64,000 bases of DNA from Phycomyces blakesleeanus NRRL 1555(-). Lineage: Eukaryota > Mucoromycota > Mucoromycetes > Mucorales > Phycomycetaceae. Location: positions 868,001 to 932,000 of the forward strand of contig NW_017265145.1 of NCBI RefSeq assembly GCF_001638985.1. The letters are read 5' to 3'. The translations under genes were made by a program, and so were the position numbers. Below are positions 51,874-64,000 of this stretch, one piece after another (within the stretch, counting starts at the first letter, position 1; each line of letters starts with the position of its first letter). The notes beneath the pieces were generated by a model, which saw only the letters and a program-made list of their open reading frames with translations, was not told the origin of the DNA and ran no database searches.

Positions 51874-53589
51874 GGCTGGTTTTTTATTCTGGTAAAAGAG
51901 ACTATACAGAAAGTTTTTTTTTCTATTTTCTTTTTTTTTTAAATTGATCCTGTACGGAAGTATATACATTTTTCTTTTAAATTCCCGTCTTGGCTGTCAC
52001 CTTTTTTAAGCGGCCAACAAAATAATGATAATAAAAAAAATACAGAAAAATATTGCTTAGGAACTACGATAAAAACAAATTATAATATTTTTATATATAT
52101 CTTCTTTTTCTGCCTACACAATTCAGTTTTTCTCTTCACATTTTTGCGCACCGAAAATAATAATTATAATAAAAAAGTGTACGCTAAATTTAATTTTATA
52201 CAATGGAGGGGTTTTAAGATATATGTTCGCCGATTATTACATGATCCCCGCCAATTTAGTTTTTATGCCATACATACAAAATAATTTTATCCTTTGCAGT
52301 ACAAAGTACAGATATTAACAGCTCTACATATTACCGGTACTTTAAGTTGATGTGTATTTTTGTATCTCGCTTAATGTCTTTATAAAATGATGAAATAATA
52401 TTTATCTATTTATTGTATTTATTTTTAATAAAGAATAACGGTATCCAAATATTAAAGCGGAGAACATATCATAATTACCAGACAATATAGAAGAAATGTG
52501 GGTATAATTTTTTTATAGAATTCAATATTTTAGCTTACAAAAATAAACAAAAAAAAAATGAATTGCGAAGGCAGAAAAAAAAATTAAAAAATTTACTGAC
52601 AGAAAAAAATAAAAATAATATTGTATAACTTATTCGACTAGTTATTTGTTTTATGTAACTTGCTCGACCATTGGACTAGAGCTTGTAGAGGTAAGTTGAG
52701 TAAGAGCTCAAGCTCAACTCTTGATTTTGATTTTGATTTTGATTTTACTATTAATATTAATTGGTATTTGATATTGTTTTTGGACTTTGGGAACTATCAA
52801 AGAGATTCAAAGGGTCTTTCAAGATGTGTTTATTTATTATTTCTTTATTTACTCGTTTCTTTATATATTTATATATTTATCTGTTTATTTATTATTTATT
52901 ATTTACAGTTAAGGTGCTTTATTTGGGTAAAGAGGGGTTTGGTGATAAATACAAACCAAAAAGACCAATTATAATTCTTGTATTATATATTGCAGGAATA
53001 AGGATTATAAAAAGGAGGCGTAGGCTTAATATCTTTCTTTAGAATAAAATAAATAAATAAATAAAAACCCTTGTATGAAATAACCTTTGGTGTCATAACT
53101 CTACCTTAATTCTTTTTTTGTTCGTTTATTTCTTTGTTTTTTTTGGGGGAGGTCAAAATTGAAAAAAAAAGGACCGAAATACCAGCGAACAGTATAATGA
53201 ATTGGAAAGTAAAATATAATAGAATAGAATAAAAAAAGCTTTCGTCATTCTTTTGTGATTATTATTATTATTATTATTCAGTTAGGTTTAACTGTTTGAA
53301 TAACCTTGTCTCAAAGCAATCCTTAGTCGATCTATTGATTCATAGCTTCCAAAATAGACACACACAAGAAATAAACACTTCCCCCCCCCCCAAAAAAAAA
53401 AAATAAAAATAAAAAAAAATAACAAAACAAAAAAGATCCCATCGTTGATATAACAAAAGTAATTGACCTAGGGTTCTAATACACTTTATTAAATATTGAA
53501 TTGAATATAATCGAATAAAGTATTAAAGTCAAATGGGGTATAAATGAAATTTGATTGATATGCATGTCTATCAATAAGAGACCAAAATG

Positions 53590-53672
53590 CTTAAATACAT
53601 ATACATATAAATATATAAATATAAATATAAATATAAATATAAATATATAAATATAAATATATATAAATAAAA
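53590..53672. repeat. ATAAAT-type tandem repeat
   Basis: Imperfect tandem units of ATATAA/ATAAAT over roughly 80 nt, seen directly. Confidence 0.85.
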
Positions 53673-54354
53673 AACACGCTTATCAATGCAGGTAATAGAC
53701 CTGTTAATACACATACACATACACATACACATATACGCACACACGCATATTTACCTAACAATATCTCGTCTCCGGGCACCAATAGATGTCTTGGTAAGTT
53801 TGTCATCAAACAGAAATCAAAAGCACTATGAGTTGCTCTTTAGAAATAGAATATTCAATCTGAACCTTACTAGCCACCGAGTTTATTCACATTGGGTTTT
53901 TAGTTAAACCAAACTGAAAAAAATAAGCTTATATCAGGTCGTGTAATAAATTGGTTTTATACATTTTAAATAAACATCATAAAAAAATTGGTAGCACATC
54001 ACAAATAAAATAGGTTTGTTTACCATTCTAACAATAGATGTACCAAAAAAACCATTAGACCAGGTGAGCCCCATCAGATTAGCTTGCAAAGCCACCTTGT
54101 CGATAATGCACTAATACACAGTCAAGTAGAGTATATCGATAGGAAACCATGAAGATTACAAGTAAAAACAAGCAAATACACAAGTTAAAGTCATTGAATG
54201 ATATTTTTTTTTCTTTAAAAAAACACACACATATAGCAATGTGTCTACTCAAACACACAACAATCTCAAGCATATAGATGTTTCATTTCAAAAAAACTAT
54301 ATGTTCATTCTCTTTGTCTCTAAATCTATCTTATTTTGTATTGATATCTTTGGC

Positions 54355-54356
<2 letters not shown>

Positions 54357-54398
<42 letters not shown>

Positions 54399-54408
54399 GT
54401 GTGTGTGT
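54357..54408. repeat. TA, TATG and TG compound microsatellite
   Basis: A TA run passes into TATG and then TG units, seen directly in intergenic DNA. Confidence 0.85.
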
Positions 54409-55605
54409 AGCTACAGTGCATATGTAACATATAAGGATGTTTTCTGTTGATTACAATATAGAATATCTTTGACCTATTGCTCTTTTACTCATAGAAAATG
54501 AATAGTTCAAATAAACAAAGGATACGTTGTCCTGATCAGACTACTTTTATACTATTGCATTCCACATCGGATAATTATAAATCTTTGTTTAAAGACGAAA
54601 ATCAATCGAATGGTTTCTAGAGAGACATCAGAAAACCAAAAGCGAGGGACATGACTGGGGTTCTACCAGACCATCGGCTCAATCTCCAAAAGAGCTTCGC
54701 ATACAAATCGTATTCCCTTTGATGATGAAAGCAATAATAATAATAGAAAAATAAGCGAGACACGCATCATTAATTGGTCTAATAATCCAGGTTAGAACAC
54801 ACATATGATAGCACATAGTCCTATTATTATTTTTCTCTCTCAGATAAACTGTTCTGAAAGCTAGGATTAGAGAGATGTCCTTTTTTTTTTAAAAAAAAAA
54901 TGCCCAATGATCACGAAACATTATAAGCAAAAATAGAATTAATAAAGAGAGCAAGCGAGATATAGCAATTATTATAGCTGTGATGTGACATTCTGTATAA
55001 CTTCGGTATCATTTTCGGATCAAGTGTAATGCAAATGCAGATCCAAAAAGTGAAAGAGAAACTACAAAGAAAATAAGACCCAGCCTCTTCCTGTAATGTA
55101 CAGGTTAAAGCCAAGCCCAATAATCTAAATGAAACAACCTTCTTGAGATAGAAAGTGCACAGCGTCAAAGGACCAAAGACAAAAATAGCTTTCCTTAGCA
55201 TCTACCCAGGCCTGTTCCATGTTATATTTTTATAATCTGATGGAAGCCGCATGGCGCAGAGAAGCGCAGGCATACTATCAACAAAACAGCAACAATCTAA
55301 CAAGACTTGAACTTCATTTTGTTTCTAATTTAAGCCGGTAATGCACTCAATGGGGTGGCCACTGGTTGGCTGAACCTTCCACCTATATTTCCTCCGAGAC
55401 TGTGAATCATGAGTAGCAAACAGGGAGCCTTTTTTTTTCTTACTTTGGGGGTACTGTCGGCATCATTGATATGCAGACGACACACAAATAAAATCGTAAA
55501 ATGAATAAATACTACGCTGTCCCTGCCCATTCACTCGTCTCCACAGCATACTCTTCCTCTTCTACCACCAAAAAACAAAAAAAAACAAACACTTCTTATT
55601 TCACC

Positions 55606-56782
55606 ATGCTTCTTATCACCGGCGCCGACCAATACGTGGGATTTTCTATCGTCTCTCATCTGGCACGCTACGAACATTTGCGTCCTTTGACGCGTGTCTT
55701 GTGCCAAAACAAGGCACCCTGTCTTAACTTTGCCAACAAGGGTATCGATGTTCGCCAGGTTGATTACTCTCACCCAAACCATCTTTCGCTCGCTATGAGA
55801 GGCGTGGACCACATTATCCTTGCGGTAGGAAACGAAAAGGATCGAGTGGCCAACGCAAAACATCTCTGCCAAATTGCAGCTCAGTCGGGAGTAAAGTCTA
55901 TTATCTGTATTTCTCATGTCGGTGCAGTATCTGGTGTTCACGAATCACTCCAACATTACGCACTCATTGAAGAAGAAGTCATAAACTCTGAACTCCAGTG
56001 GACTATTATTAGGTGAGAAGAGAAGCGCTTTTACCAAACCACCACTATAAAACTTGCTGACAAAGAAAAACTAATTACACACATATTTGTCTATTTATGT
56101 GAAATGCATATAGACCAGACTGGATTCAGCAAAACTTTCATCTTTGGGCGGCACTTGTCGAAAAACACCGTCACTTGGCCTTACCAATGGCAGAGAATAC
56201 CGAGATTTGCCCGATCGACATTTCAGATATTTGTAATGTAGTCGAGCAGCTTGTGCTCGACCCAAAGGAAAAGAGACTCGTAGACTCTCTGGACAATGAC
56301 CACATTGATCAGGTTTATACTCTCACCGGTCCAGCTATGATCAATGGCAAACAGCTGGCTGATTCTCTAAGCGAGGCAACTGGTTATGATAAGATGGTTT
56401 ATCGTCATGTACGGCCAATGGATCTCAACTATTATCTAAACGAATTGAGAAAGGATATCTGGTTCGATGCCCGTCTCAAACAGGAGAGAGCACAGTTATA
56501 TCGTGATTCATTTGATAATGACAGCTATCGCTCCAAAGCATTTGCCATCCCTACAGGTAATACACACGCACACATACACACACAAATTTCTCTAGTAATT
56601 TTCTAATCGTTATTAATTCTCTAGCAACCCAAATCCAAACCTTTGTTGATTACTTTGACTGGGTGACCAAAACAGCAAGCAGCATCTGTGTACCACACGC
56701 TCCTATGATTACCTCTATGCCATCTCGGTCCATTGATGACTTTTTCAAAGAGAATGCCAACAGCTTTAAGCCAAGAGTCTAA
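55606..56782 (+). CDS. NmrA-like / atypical SDR Rossmann protein
   Basis: NAD(P)-binding protein of the NmrA/HSCARG type, either a redox sensor or an NAD(P)H-dependent reductase. Three exons: 55606-56012, 56114-56556, 56625-56782; 335 residues. The N-terminal dinucleotide loop reads LLITGADQYVGFSIV (residues 2-16), a TGA-xxxxVG variant of the glycine-rich fingerprint. ISHVGAV (about 106-112) marks strand five, as in NAD(P)-dependent epimerase-like folds. TIIRPDWIQQNF (about 133-144) is the conserved segment after the 'tiiRp' strand. A Tyr-x3-Lys catalytic pair is not evident, which favours the NmrA-like group. The start at 55606 has a good context (TTTCACCATG) and puts the fingerprint at the N-terminus; an in-frame ATG at 55501 would add a Ser/Lys-rich stretch. 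Confidence 0.88.
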
Positions 56783-56824
56783 AATCGAGCAACTCTATAT
56801 TTTGCGCTTATTTCCCACTCCTAA

Positions 56825-56825
<1 letters not shown>

Positions 56826-56860
<35 letters not shown>

Positions 56861-56900
56861 GTTTGTTTGTCTATCTGTCTATCTGTCTATCTATCTATCT
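56826..56900. repeat. TATC/TGTC tetranucleotide repeat
   Basis: Tandem CTAT units with CTGT/GTTT interruptions, just downstream of the NmrA-like stop codon. Confidence 0.9.
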
Positions 56901-57051
56901 CGCTTACTTCACTGCATGTCTCAATCGTTTTCTTATTCTTTTTTTTTTCTTCTTTTTTTTTAACCTTTCTATTGCTCGTAATGTACATTCTTCCTGTATG
57001 TTGTGTATCTTATAAACAACGTATTTTTTTTAGCAAACAACGAAATGTTAT

Positions 57052-57054
<3 letters not shown>

Positions 57055-57082
<28 letters not shown>
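57055..57082. repeat. CT dinucleotide repeat
   Basis: About 14 CT units, seen directly. Confidence 0.9.
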
Positions 57083-57087
<5 letters not shown>

Positions 57088-57718
57088 ATCTATCCCCTTT
57101 TTGATCATCAACCCCCCTTTTTAAACATCGAGCCCACTCTTTATATGGAATTATTATATTTACACACAAACACATATTAAACTCTGCATGTTCACCAGAC
57201 ACATAAACTACATCACATACAAAAAAGGAAGAAAAAAAGAGAAAAACGAAAATGATTCCATGTGCAGTACACCCACTCAAAAAAAAGAGCATCAATAAAA
57301 TAATAAAAATATCAAACCCACTTAGAACTAGGAAAGTGGTTAGCAATCAAAGATTAGGAAAATAACAAGAGGGACAAATTTTATATGCAGACGATGAAAA
57401 TAATGGGTTTTATAGCCAAAAGGACCTTCCAGCCTTGAATGTTACCATAAAAAAGCACAGTTAAGAAAATCAAGATTTTTTTTTTTAAAAAAAAAGAAAA
57501 CTACAAAGAATCAGGCTAAACAAATTGTGATATCGAAAGATATAACATATACAAATATATATAAGAAATATGCACATATTAGTTGCCATGCTTAAAACAA
57601 AGTAATAAATTGATAATAACACCTTACCTATTTCATTCTTTACTCTCTCTCTTTATCAGAAAGATTAAAATTCTCCTGGAAGGCCTTTGTAGCACTCATC
57701 TTTCTTTCTTCTCGTCCC

Positions 57719-59022
<1,304 letters not shown>

Positions 59023-59296
59023 GGCGATTGTTGTTAAAAAGTAGCAGACTTGTCAAAAGGGAAAAAGCACAAGTTGTAAAGGAAATTCAGAAATTGTAGG
59101 CAAGGTCAACCTGGGGCTAAAACCCAAAATTTGTATTGGCCAATCATATCATTAATACAAGACTTATGATGTCACGCCATTACGTGACCTTTTTTGTGTC
59201 GAAAAAAGGGGAACCAAATTAAAGCGGTACATGAAGAAGAACAAGTAATAGCAGCAAAAAAAAATCCAAGTCTTATTTTTCCACATTAATAGTAGG
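59023..59296. promoter_or_regulatory. Bidirectional promoter of UBC4 and SWD2
   Basis: The two start codons are 274 nt apart on opposite strands. The region contains the perfect inverted repeat GTCACG-N6-CGTGAC at 59171-59188. The symmetry seen is direct; a role in transcription is inferred. Confidence 0.6.
59171..59188. promoter_or_regulatory. Inverted repeat, candidate bZIP/bHLH operator
   Basis: GTCACG CCATTA CGTGAC: two perfect 6-nt arms around a 6-nt spacer. Each arm carries a CGTGA half-site like those of CREB/ATF or E-box binding factors. Mid-way between the divergent UBC4 and SWD2 genes. Confidence 0.45.
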
Positions 59297-60813
59297 ATGG
59301 TGGAGTCTAATGAAGTCAATGGTCAAATAAAGATGACTCCAGAAATTGTTTCTTGCTATAAAACTGCAAAGACTTTTCGACTGGGAGATAGACCGGTGTC
59401 CGCATTGTCTTTTAGTGATAATGGAGAATTGTGTGTAACTTCAAGTGAAGATGACAGTATCCATGTGATTGATTGTCTGGAGGGAAAGTACGTTCTCCTC
59501 TGTATAGGTGTATAAAAAGATAAATACTAGGGATGTGCTCTTATAACTCACATTCACTTTATCAGACAGAAATCAACGCTTTTTAGTAAAAAATATGGTG
59601 TAAATCTCGCTCGATTTACTCATCACACCAATGCGATTGTTCACGCGTCAACAAAAGAAGATGGTAAGCTTTTCTATTCAGGCACCGAGAATTCTCAGAA
59701 CGATACAGCCGAGACTTATTATTCACAGATACTCTTCGATATTTATCACTGTACGACAACCAGTATCTCCGTTATTTTCAAGGCCACACTAAAAGGTAAC
59801 TAATCTAGAAAAAATAATCAAGATTGTAGATCAACTTTGGAATTATGCTGATGGCATACTGTAGAGTTGTGTCTCTAGGGATGTCTCCTTTGAATGACAA
59901 TTTCTTGTCTGCATCTCTCGATGGAAGTATTCGTTTGTGGGATCTTCGTGCTGCAGGATGCGAGGTAAGAAAAAAAAAAGACTCCCTCCGAGAATTAGGC
60001 ACCAATATATTGCATTGATGGGATATTTAATAAAAGAGATTATAACGGATGATATGCGTGTGTTTATATATTGTGGGTATAAAAAGGGTGCTATGGACGT
60101 GAATGGTTATCCAACTGTTGCATTTGACCCATCAGGGCGAGTATTTGCAGCAGGGCACAGTTCAGATAAAATCAGTATGTATGATTTGAGAGCCTGGAGA
60201 GCGGTAAGTTTTGGTCACTTTTTTTAAAAAAAAAATGATAAAAGAGATTGTTTAAGCTGTGAGAGTGCAATCGCAAGTTTTGTACCTCTTTCTAATGGGG
60301 GTTTTTTTTTTAAAAAAAAAAAAACGAACAAAAAGGGTCCATTCTTGACAAACCAAATAGACCAAGGCGTGGCTGGGTGGAAGGGTATTAGTTTCTCTAA
60401 TGACGGAAAGAACCTGTTGTTGTCAACCACTGGTAACTCTCATTATATCCTCGATGCGTACGACTGCACGATAAAACATCAGTTGGTGGGCCACACTGGA
60501 TCTACCCTTGGAATGTGTACAGAGGCTGCGTTCTGGTCTCCAGATGGTCGATTTGTGTATGCTGGAACTAGTCAGGGTATGCTCAATGTGTGGGATACCC
60601 AACAGGAAGCATTTGAGCTTTCTCCTTTCAAGACTTTCAATACACCCCATCAGCAAGAAGGCACTCGTGTTGCAGGCCATAACCCAACCACAGCCATGAT
60701 GGTGACAGGAGGCGATGTTGTGGTAAGATTTTGTGTATAATAGGAAGATATCCAAGTGCAACATTGATATTAACTTCGATCAATTGTAGGCATTGTGGCT
60801 ACCTGAAGTATAA
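59297..60813 (+). CDS. SWD2: SWD2 (WDR82) WD40 protein of COMPASS and cleavage/polyadenylation factor
   Basis: Beta-propeller adaptor that links the Set1 H3K4 methyltransferase (COMPASS) to ubiquitinated H2B and RNA polymerase II, and also sits in the mRNA 3'-end/termination machinery in yeast. Seven exons: 59297-59487, 59566-59663, 59729-59795, 59865-59964, 60087-60203, 60336-60722, 60790-60813; 327 residues, the family length. WD-type units are visible: [58 protein letters not shown] and [18 protein letters not shown]. The last exon encodes only ALWLPEV and the stop. Acceptors of introns 4 and 5 are A-rich (AAAAAG) with no pyrimidine tract. Family assignment rests on the characteristic '[20 protein letters not shown]' region and length. 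Confidence 0.95.
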
Positions 60814-61063
60814 ATATTGCTTTACTTTCTTACCTTTTATGATTTCATTTATATTATATATATATATATAAAGCTAAACTTGTACATATGATTTTGCTCT
60901 ATACGTGTATATCTTGATCTTTGAGGGTTTATCAATTGTGTGGGAGTCGGGTGAAGTTTCAACCTAAGCATGCGGGTCATTAATCAACCGAGGGGATTTG
61001 TTTAATAAAAAGGGGTGGGCTAGTAACTTTTTTTTTGCAATACATTCCTGCAAGATTCCAACA
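60814..61063. other. Short spacer SWD2 to 5-oxoprolinase
   Basis: 250 nt between two same-strand genes; holds the SWD2 3' UTR and the promoter/5' UTR of the next gene. TA repeat near 60857-60871. No further gene. Confidence 0.7.
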
Positions 61064-64000
61064 ATGTCAAAAATTCATCAGAATGAAAAGTTGACGATCT
61101 GTATCGATCGAGGGGGTACTTTTACAGACTGCATTGGGTTTGTTGGCAGGCCAGGTGAAGCTGGTTACCGCGAGTTTGTGGTAAAGCTTCTCTCAGAAGA
61201 CCCAAATAACTATAAAGACGCACCTACGGAAGGTATTCGCCGTATTGTTCAACTCGCTACAGGACAAACGATTTCACGTAGCCAGCCAGTTCCCACCCAA
61301 TCCATTGGTATAAATAAGAATAAACTATTATTTTTTTTAAAAAAAAGGGCAAATTTATCTTAATTCCAAGTTGGTTTGATTGAATAGAGAGTGTACGCAT
61401 GGGTACAACCGTGGCTACTAATGCACTCTTGGAGCGTAAAGGAGAGAGATGTGCACTTTTGATTACCAAAGGATTCAAAGATCTTTTGATTATTGGTAAT
61501 ATTATTGTTGAATACGAGGATACGCGTGGATGCCATGTACCAATTTTTTCTTGGGGGATTTATGCTTTTTATTAGGCAATCAAGCAAGACCAAAGATCTT
61601 TGATCTTTCTATTACTAAGCCCGACGTTCTCCAGCAAGATGTGGTAGAGATTGAAGAGCGGTATGGGAATTTTAACTATAAGTAGAAAATATCATAACTC
61701 AACCTTATCTGTAGCGTTGTATTGTTAAACTCTGCTGCATCCCAAGAAACTGTAAAAGATCCGCACACATTATCCGATGTAGTAAAGGGTATTTCTGGTG
61801 AATGGCTCAAAGTCTTACAGAAGCCAGGTAAAGTACACACACCCACACTCATTTTTTTTTCGGTTAATCAGAAAACTTATAAAAAGTAACGCATAGATAT
61901 CAATCTGGTAAAGGCACAGCTCAAAAATCTGTATGATGATGGATACAAAAGCATTGCTGTCTGTTTAATGCATGCCTACACTTTCCCAGGTAATATAATC
62001 ACATACTCGATAAGAGAAATGGTACACATTTGGTTCATTTGTACTTACAAATAAAGATGATATCTAGAGCACGAGAAGAAAATAGGAGAAATTGCAAAGT
62101 CTATTGGATTTACCCACATATCTCTATCAAGCGATATTATGCCAATGGTTAAGATAGTTCCTAGAGGAACTTCTGCAGTAGCAGATGCTTATTTGACACC
62201 ATGTATTCAAGGCTACATTAAAGGCTTTGTGAGTGGGTTCGATGATGGATTTGAAAAGGGTACCACAAAGCTACAGTTTATGCAGAGCGACGGTGGTTTA
62301 GGTATATATATGAGATATCTCTACATAAATCTGCACGTACAAGAAAACATTGATTTATTACTGATTTTTATATATAATATTCCAGTACCTGTTAATAATT
62401 TCTCTGGGTTCAGAGCAATTTTATCTGGTCCTGCTGGAGGTGTTGTAGGATATGCTCAGACAACTTTCGATAGTAAAGATAAAACTCCAGTAATCGGCTT
62501 TGATATGGGAGGAACTAGTACAGGTATCTATTGGATTAATAGCTCAATAGAAATATCTGACAGCTGACTATATTTTATATATATAGATGTCTCTCGATAT
62601 GACGGCCATTATGAGCATGTTTTTGAAACAACCACAGCAGGCGTCACTATCCAAGCTCCTCAGCTAGACATCAACACAGTCGCTGCTGGTGGCGGATCAA
62701 TGCTTTTTTTCAAGAATGGCATGTTCACTGTTGGCCCAGAGGTTCGTACATTTAATATTTAACATAAAGGTATGGTAGGTATTTATTCTATTTTATCACA
62801 TCGGCGTTTATATGCTCTTTAGAGTGCTGGAGCACATCCTGGACCCGCTTGTTATCGGTAAGAACAAAAGCTAAACTAAAAAAAAATCAGACTATTTACA
62901 TATCTATAATATGATTTTATATATAGCAAAGGAGGACCACTGGCGGTATCGGACGCTAATTTGTTATTGGGCCGCCTTTTACCTGACTACTTTCCAAAGA
63001 TTTTTGGACCCAACGAAGATCTTGGACTTGATATCAATATAGTTCGAGAGAAGTTTGCTGAGCTTGCTAAAGAAATCAACAAAACAACCGGAGAAATCAA
63101 ATCATTGGACGAAGTTGTTTATGGATTCATCAAAGTTGCCAACGAGACAATGTGTCGACCCATTCGTGCACTAACAGAAGCAAAAGGTCATGACACCAGT
63201 AAACATATATTGGCAGTGTTTGGAGGTGCTGGTGGACAGCATGGTAAGACAAAGTGAAGCTAGAGCACACAACTAAAGACTTCTAGTACTTAACCTATTC
63301 CGTATCATCTTTAGCCTGTGGAATTGCTCGTAACCTTGGCATTAGTCAGATTGTGCTTTATCGCCATAGCTCAATTTTATCTGCCTTTGGACTTGCCCTG
63401 GCTGATGTGGTGCATGAAGTTCAAGAACCGTCCGCCGAAGGATTCGACTCTTCTTCTTTGCCTAGAATCAAAACACGAGTTGAGACCCTTGTTAAGCAAT
63501 GCACAGATAAACTTCTGCAGCAAGGATTTGATGCTTCAGAAATATCTACAGAAGTATATCTGAACTTGCGTTACGATGGTACTGATTGTGCGCTTATGAC
63601 ACTTAAACCTCTTTCTCCTACTGATTGGGACTTTGAGGGCGAATTTGTCAAGCTCTATAAGCAAGAGTTTGGATTCTCTTTACCTGAGCGTATTATCTGT
63701 GTTGATGATATTCGTATTCGCGGAATCGGTAAATCGTTCCCGTCCAAAGAGTTGACCCCAAGAGAAGAGATTGAGCGTCGAAAGTCTAGTCAGAACAGCG
63801 ACGTCAAGGCACTTGAGGAAAGCATAACATCGGTTTATTTCGAATCTGGCCGGGATGAAAACGTGCCTGTATACTTGCTCCACAAGCTTCCTGCTGGCTC
63901 ACTTGTTCATGGTCCAGCAGTCATTATCGATGCCACAGCCACAGTGGTCATCGAGCCTGCCTGCAAGGCACTTATAACCTCCCAGCATATTACGATTACC
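61064..64000 (+). CDS. OXP1: 5-oxoprolinase (ATP-hydrolysing), 3' part beyond window
   Basis: ATP-dependent enzyme that opens 5-oxo-L-proline to L-glutamate in the gamma-glutamyl/glutathione cycle; cytosolic. Eleven exons are visible: 61064-61307, 61388-61495, 61576-61660, 61715-61827, 61897-61989, 62068-62301, 62386-62523, 62587-62741, 62823-62857, 62927-63243, 63315 to the window end; 736 codons with one open frame. The HyuA-type ATPase half is seen: [10 protein letters not shown] (13-22, phosphate loop), [25 protein letters not shown] (331-342), [12 protein letters not shown] (391-402) and [10 protein letters not shown]. Family proteins have about 1280 residues, so the HyuB-type half is missing only because the sequence stops. 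The start at 61064 gives the normal short N-terminus; an earlier in-frame ATG at 60998 is less likely. Confidence 0.97.

Larger units (their letters stand above)
51874..55605. other. Intergenic, repeat-rich, AT-rich
   Basis: About 3.7 kb with no supportable gene. Contains an ATAAAT-type array (53590-53672), CA/TA runs (53711-53740, 54357-54408), A and T homopolymers, and short frames composed largely of these repeats. The last 100 nt, ending in TTTCACC before the ATG, is the likely 5' UTR of the NmrA-like gene. Confidence 0.55.
56783..57718. other. Convergent 3' region of NmrA-like gene and UBC4
   Basis: Contains two 3' UTRs, a TATC/TGTC microsatellite (56826-56900), T-rich DNA and a CT repeat (57055-57082). 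No gene is seen. Confidence 0.65.

Noticed and set aside
51874..51969. In-frame N-terminal extension of the SET protein
   Set aside because: Lys/Asn/Phe-rich translation of poly-A/T leader; no domain needs it.

Overview
The window looks like nuclear DNA from a filamentous fungus, most likely an early-diverging one of the Mucoromycota/Mucorales type. The evidence is AT-rich DNA with long gene-free stretches, genes cut by many short introns (about 55-240 nt), fungal proteins (Zn2Cys6 factor, GH18 chitinase, EPL1, DOA10), and a decayed Tc1/mariner-like transposase of a kind I associate with mucoralean genomes. The species cannot be named from sequence alone. I reconstructed 13 protein-coding genes by hand-splicing; every exon set keeps one open frame. 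Together they contain 59 introns.

Layout: 0.45-2.0 kb, a Zn2Cys6 regulator (-). 2-14 kb, a gene-poor block holding two copies of a decayed dispersed repeat. 14.0-14.8 kb, a secreted double-psi beta-barrel (expansin/RlpA-like) protein with a Lys/Thr repeat (-). 18.0-23.0 kb, a complete 12-exon DOA10/SSM4-type membrane E3 ubiquitin ligase (-). 23-30.5 kb, a relic zone with a dead DDE transposase and an unidentified coding relic. 30.6-32.5 kb, a RhoGEF with DH and PH domains (+). 36.4-39.0 kb, EPL1 of the NuA4 acetyltransferase (+). 39.6-41.6 kb, a GH18 chitinase (-), convergent with EPL1. 44.1-45.4 kb, an orphan four-pass membrane protein (+). 48.6-50.3 kb, a flavin monooxygenase-like enzyme (+), convergent with a SET-domain protein at 50.5-51.9 kb (-). 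55.6-56.8 kb, an NmrA-like Rossmann protein (+). 57.7-59.0 kb, a UBC4/5 ubiquitin-conjugating enzyme (-), divergent from SWD2 (59.3-60.8 kb, +). 61.1-64 kb, the first 736 codons of 5-oxoprolinase (+), cut by the window end.

Functional links are those of a general eukaryotic housekeeping segment, not a dedicated cluster. DOA10 and the E2 belong to the ubiquitin system; EPL1, SWD2 and the SET protein to chromatin; the chitinase, DPBB protein and RhoGEF to cell wall and polarity; the monooxygenase and 5-oxoprolinase to metabolism. I found no convincing new multi-gene system. The more unusual signals are three GC-AG introns with the same GCAAGT donor, a 5-nt last coding exon in the E2 gene, A-rich 3' splice sites, a perfect inverted repeat in the shared E2/SWD2 promoter, the repeat-bearing proteins, and the decayed repeat family.
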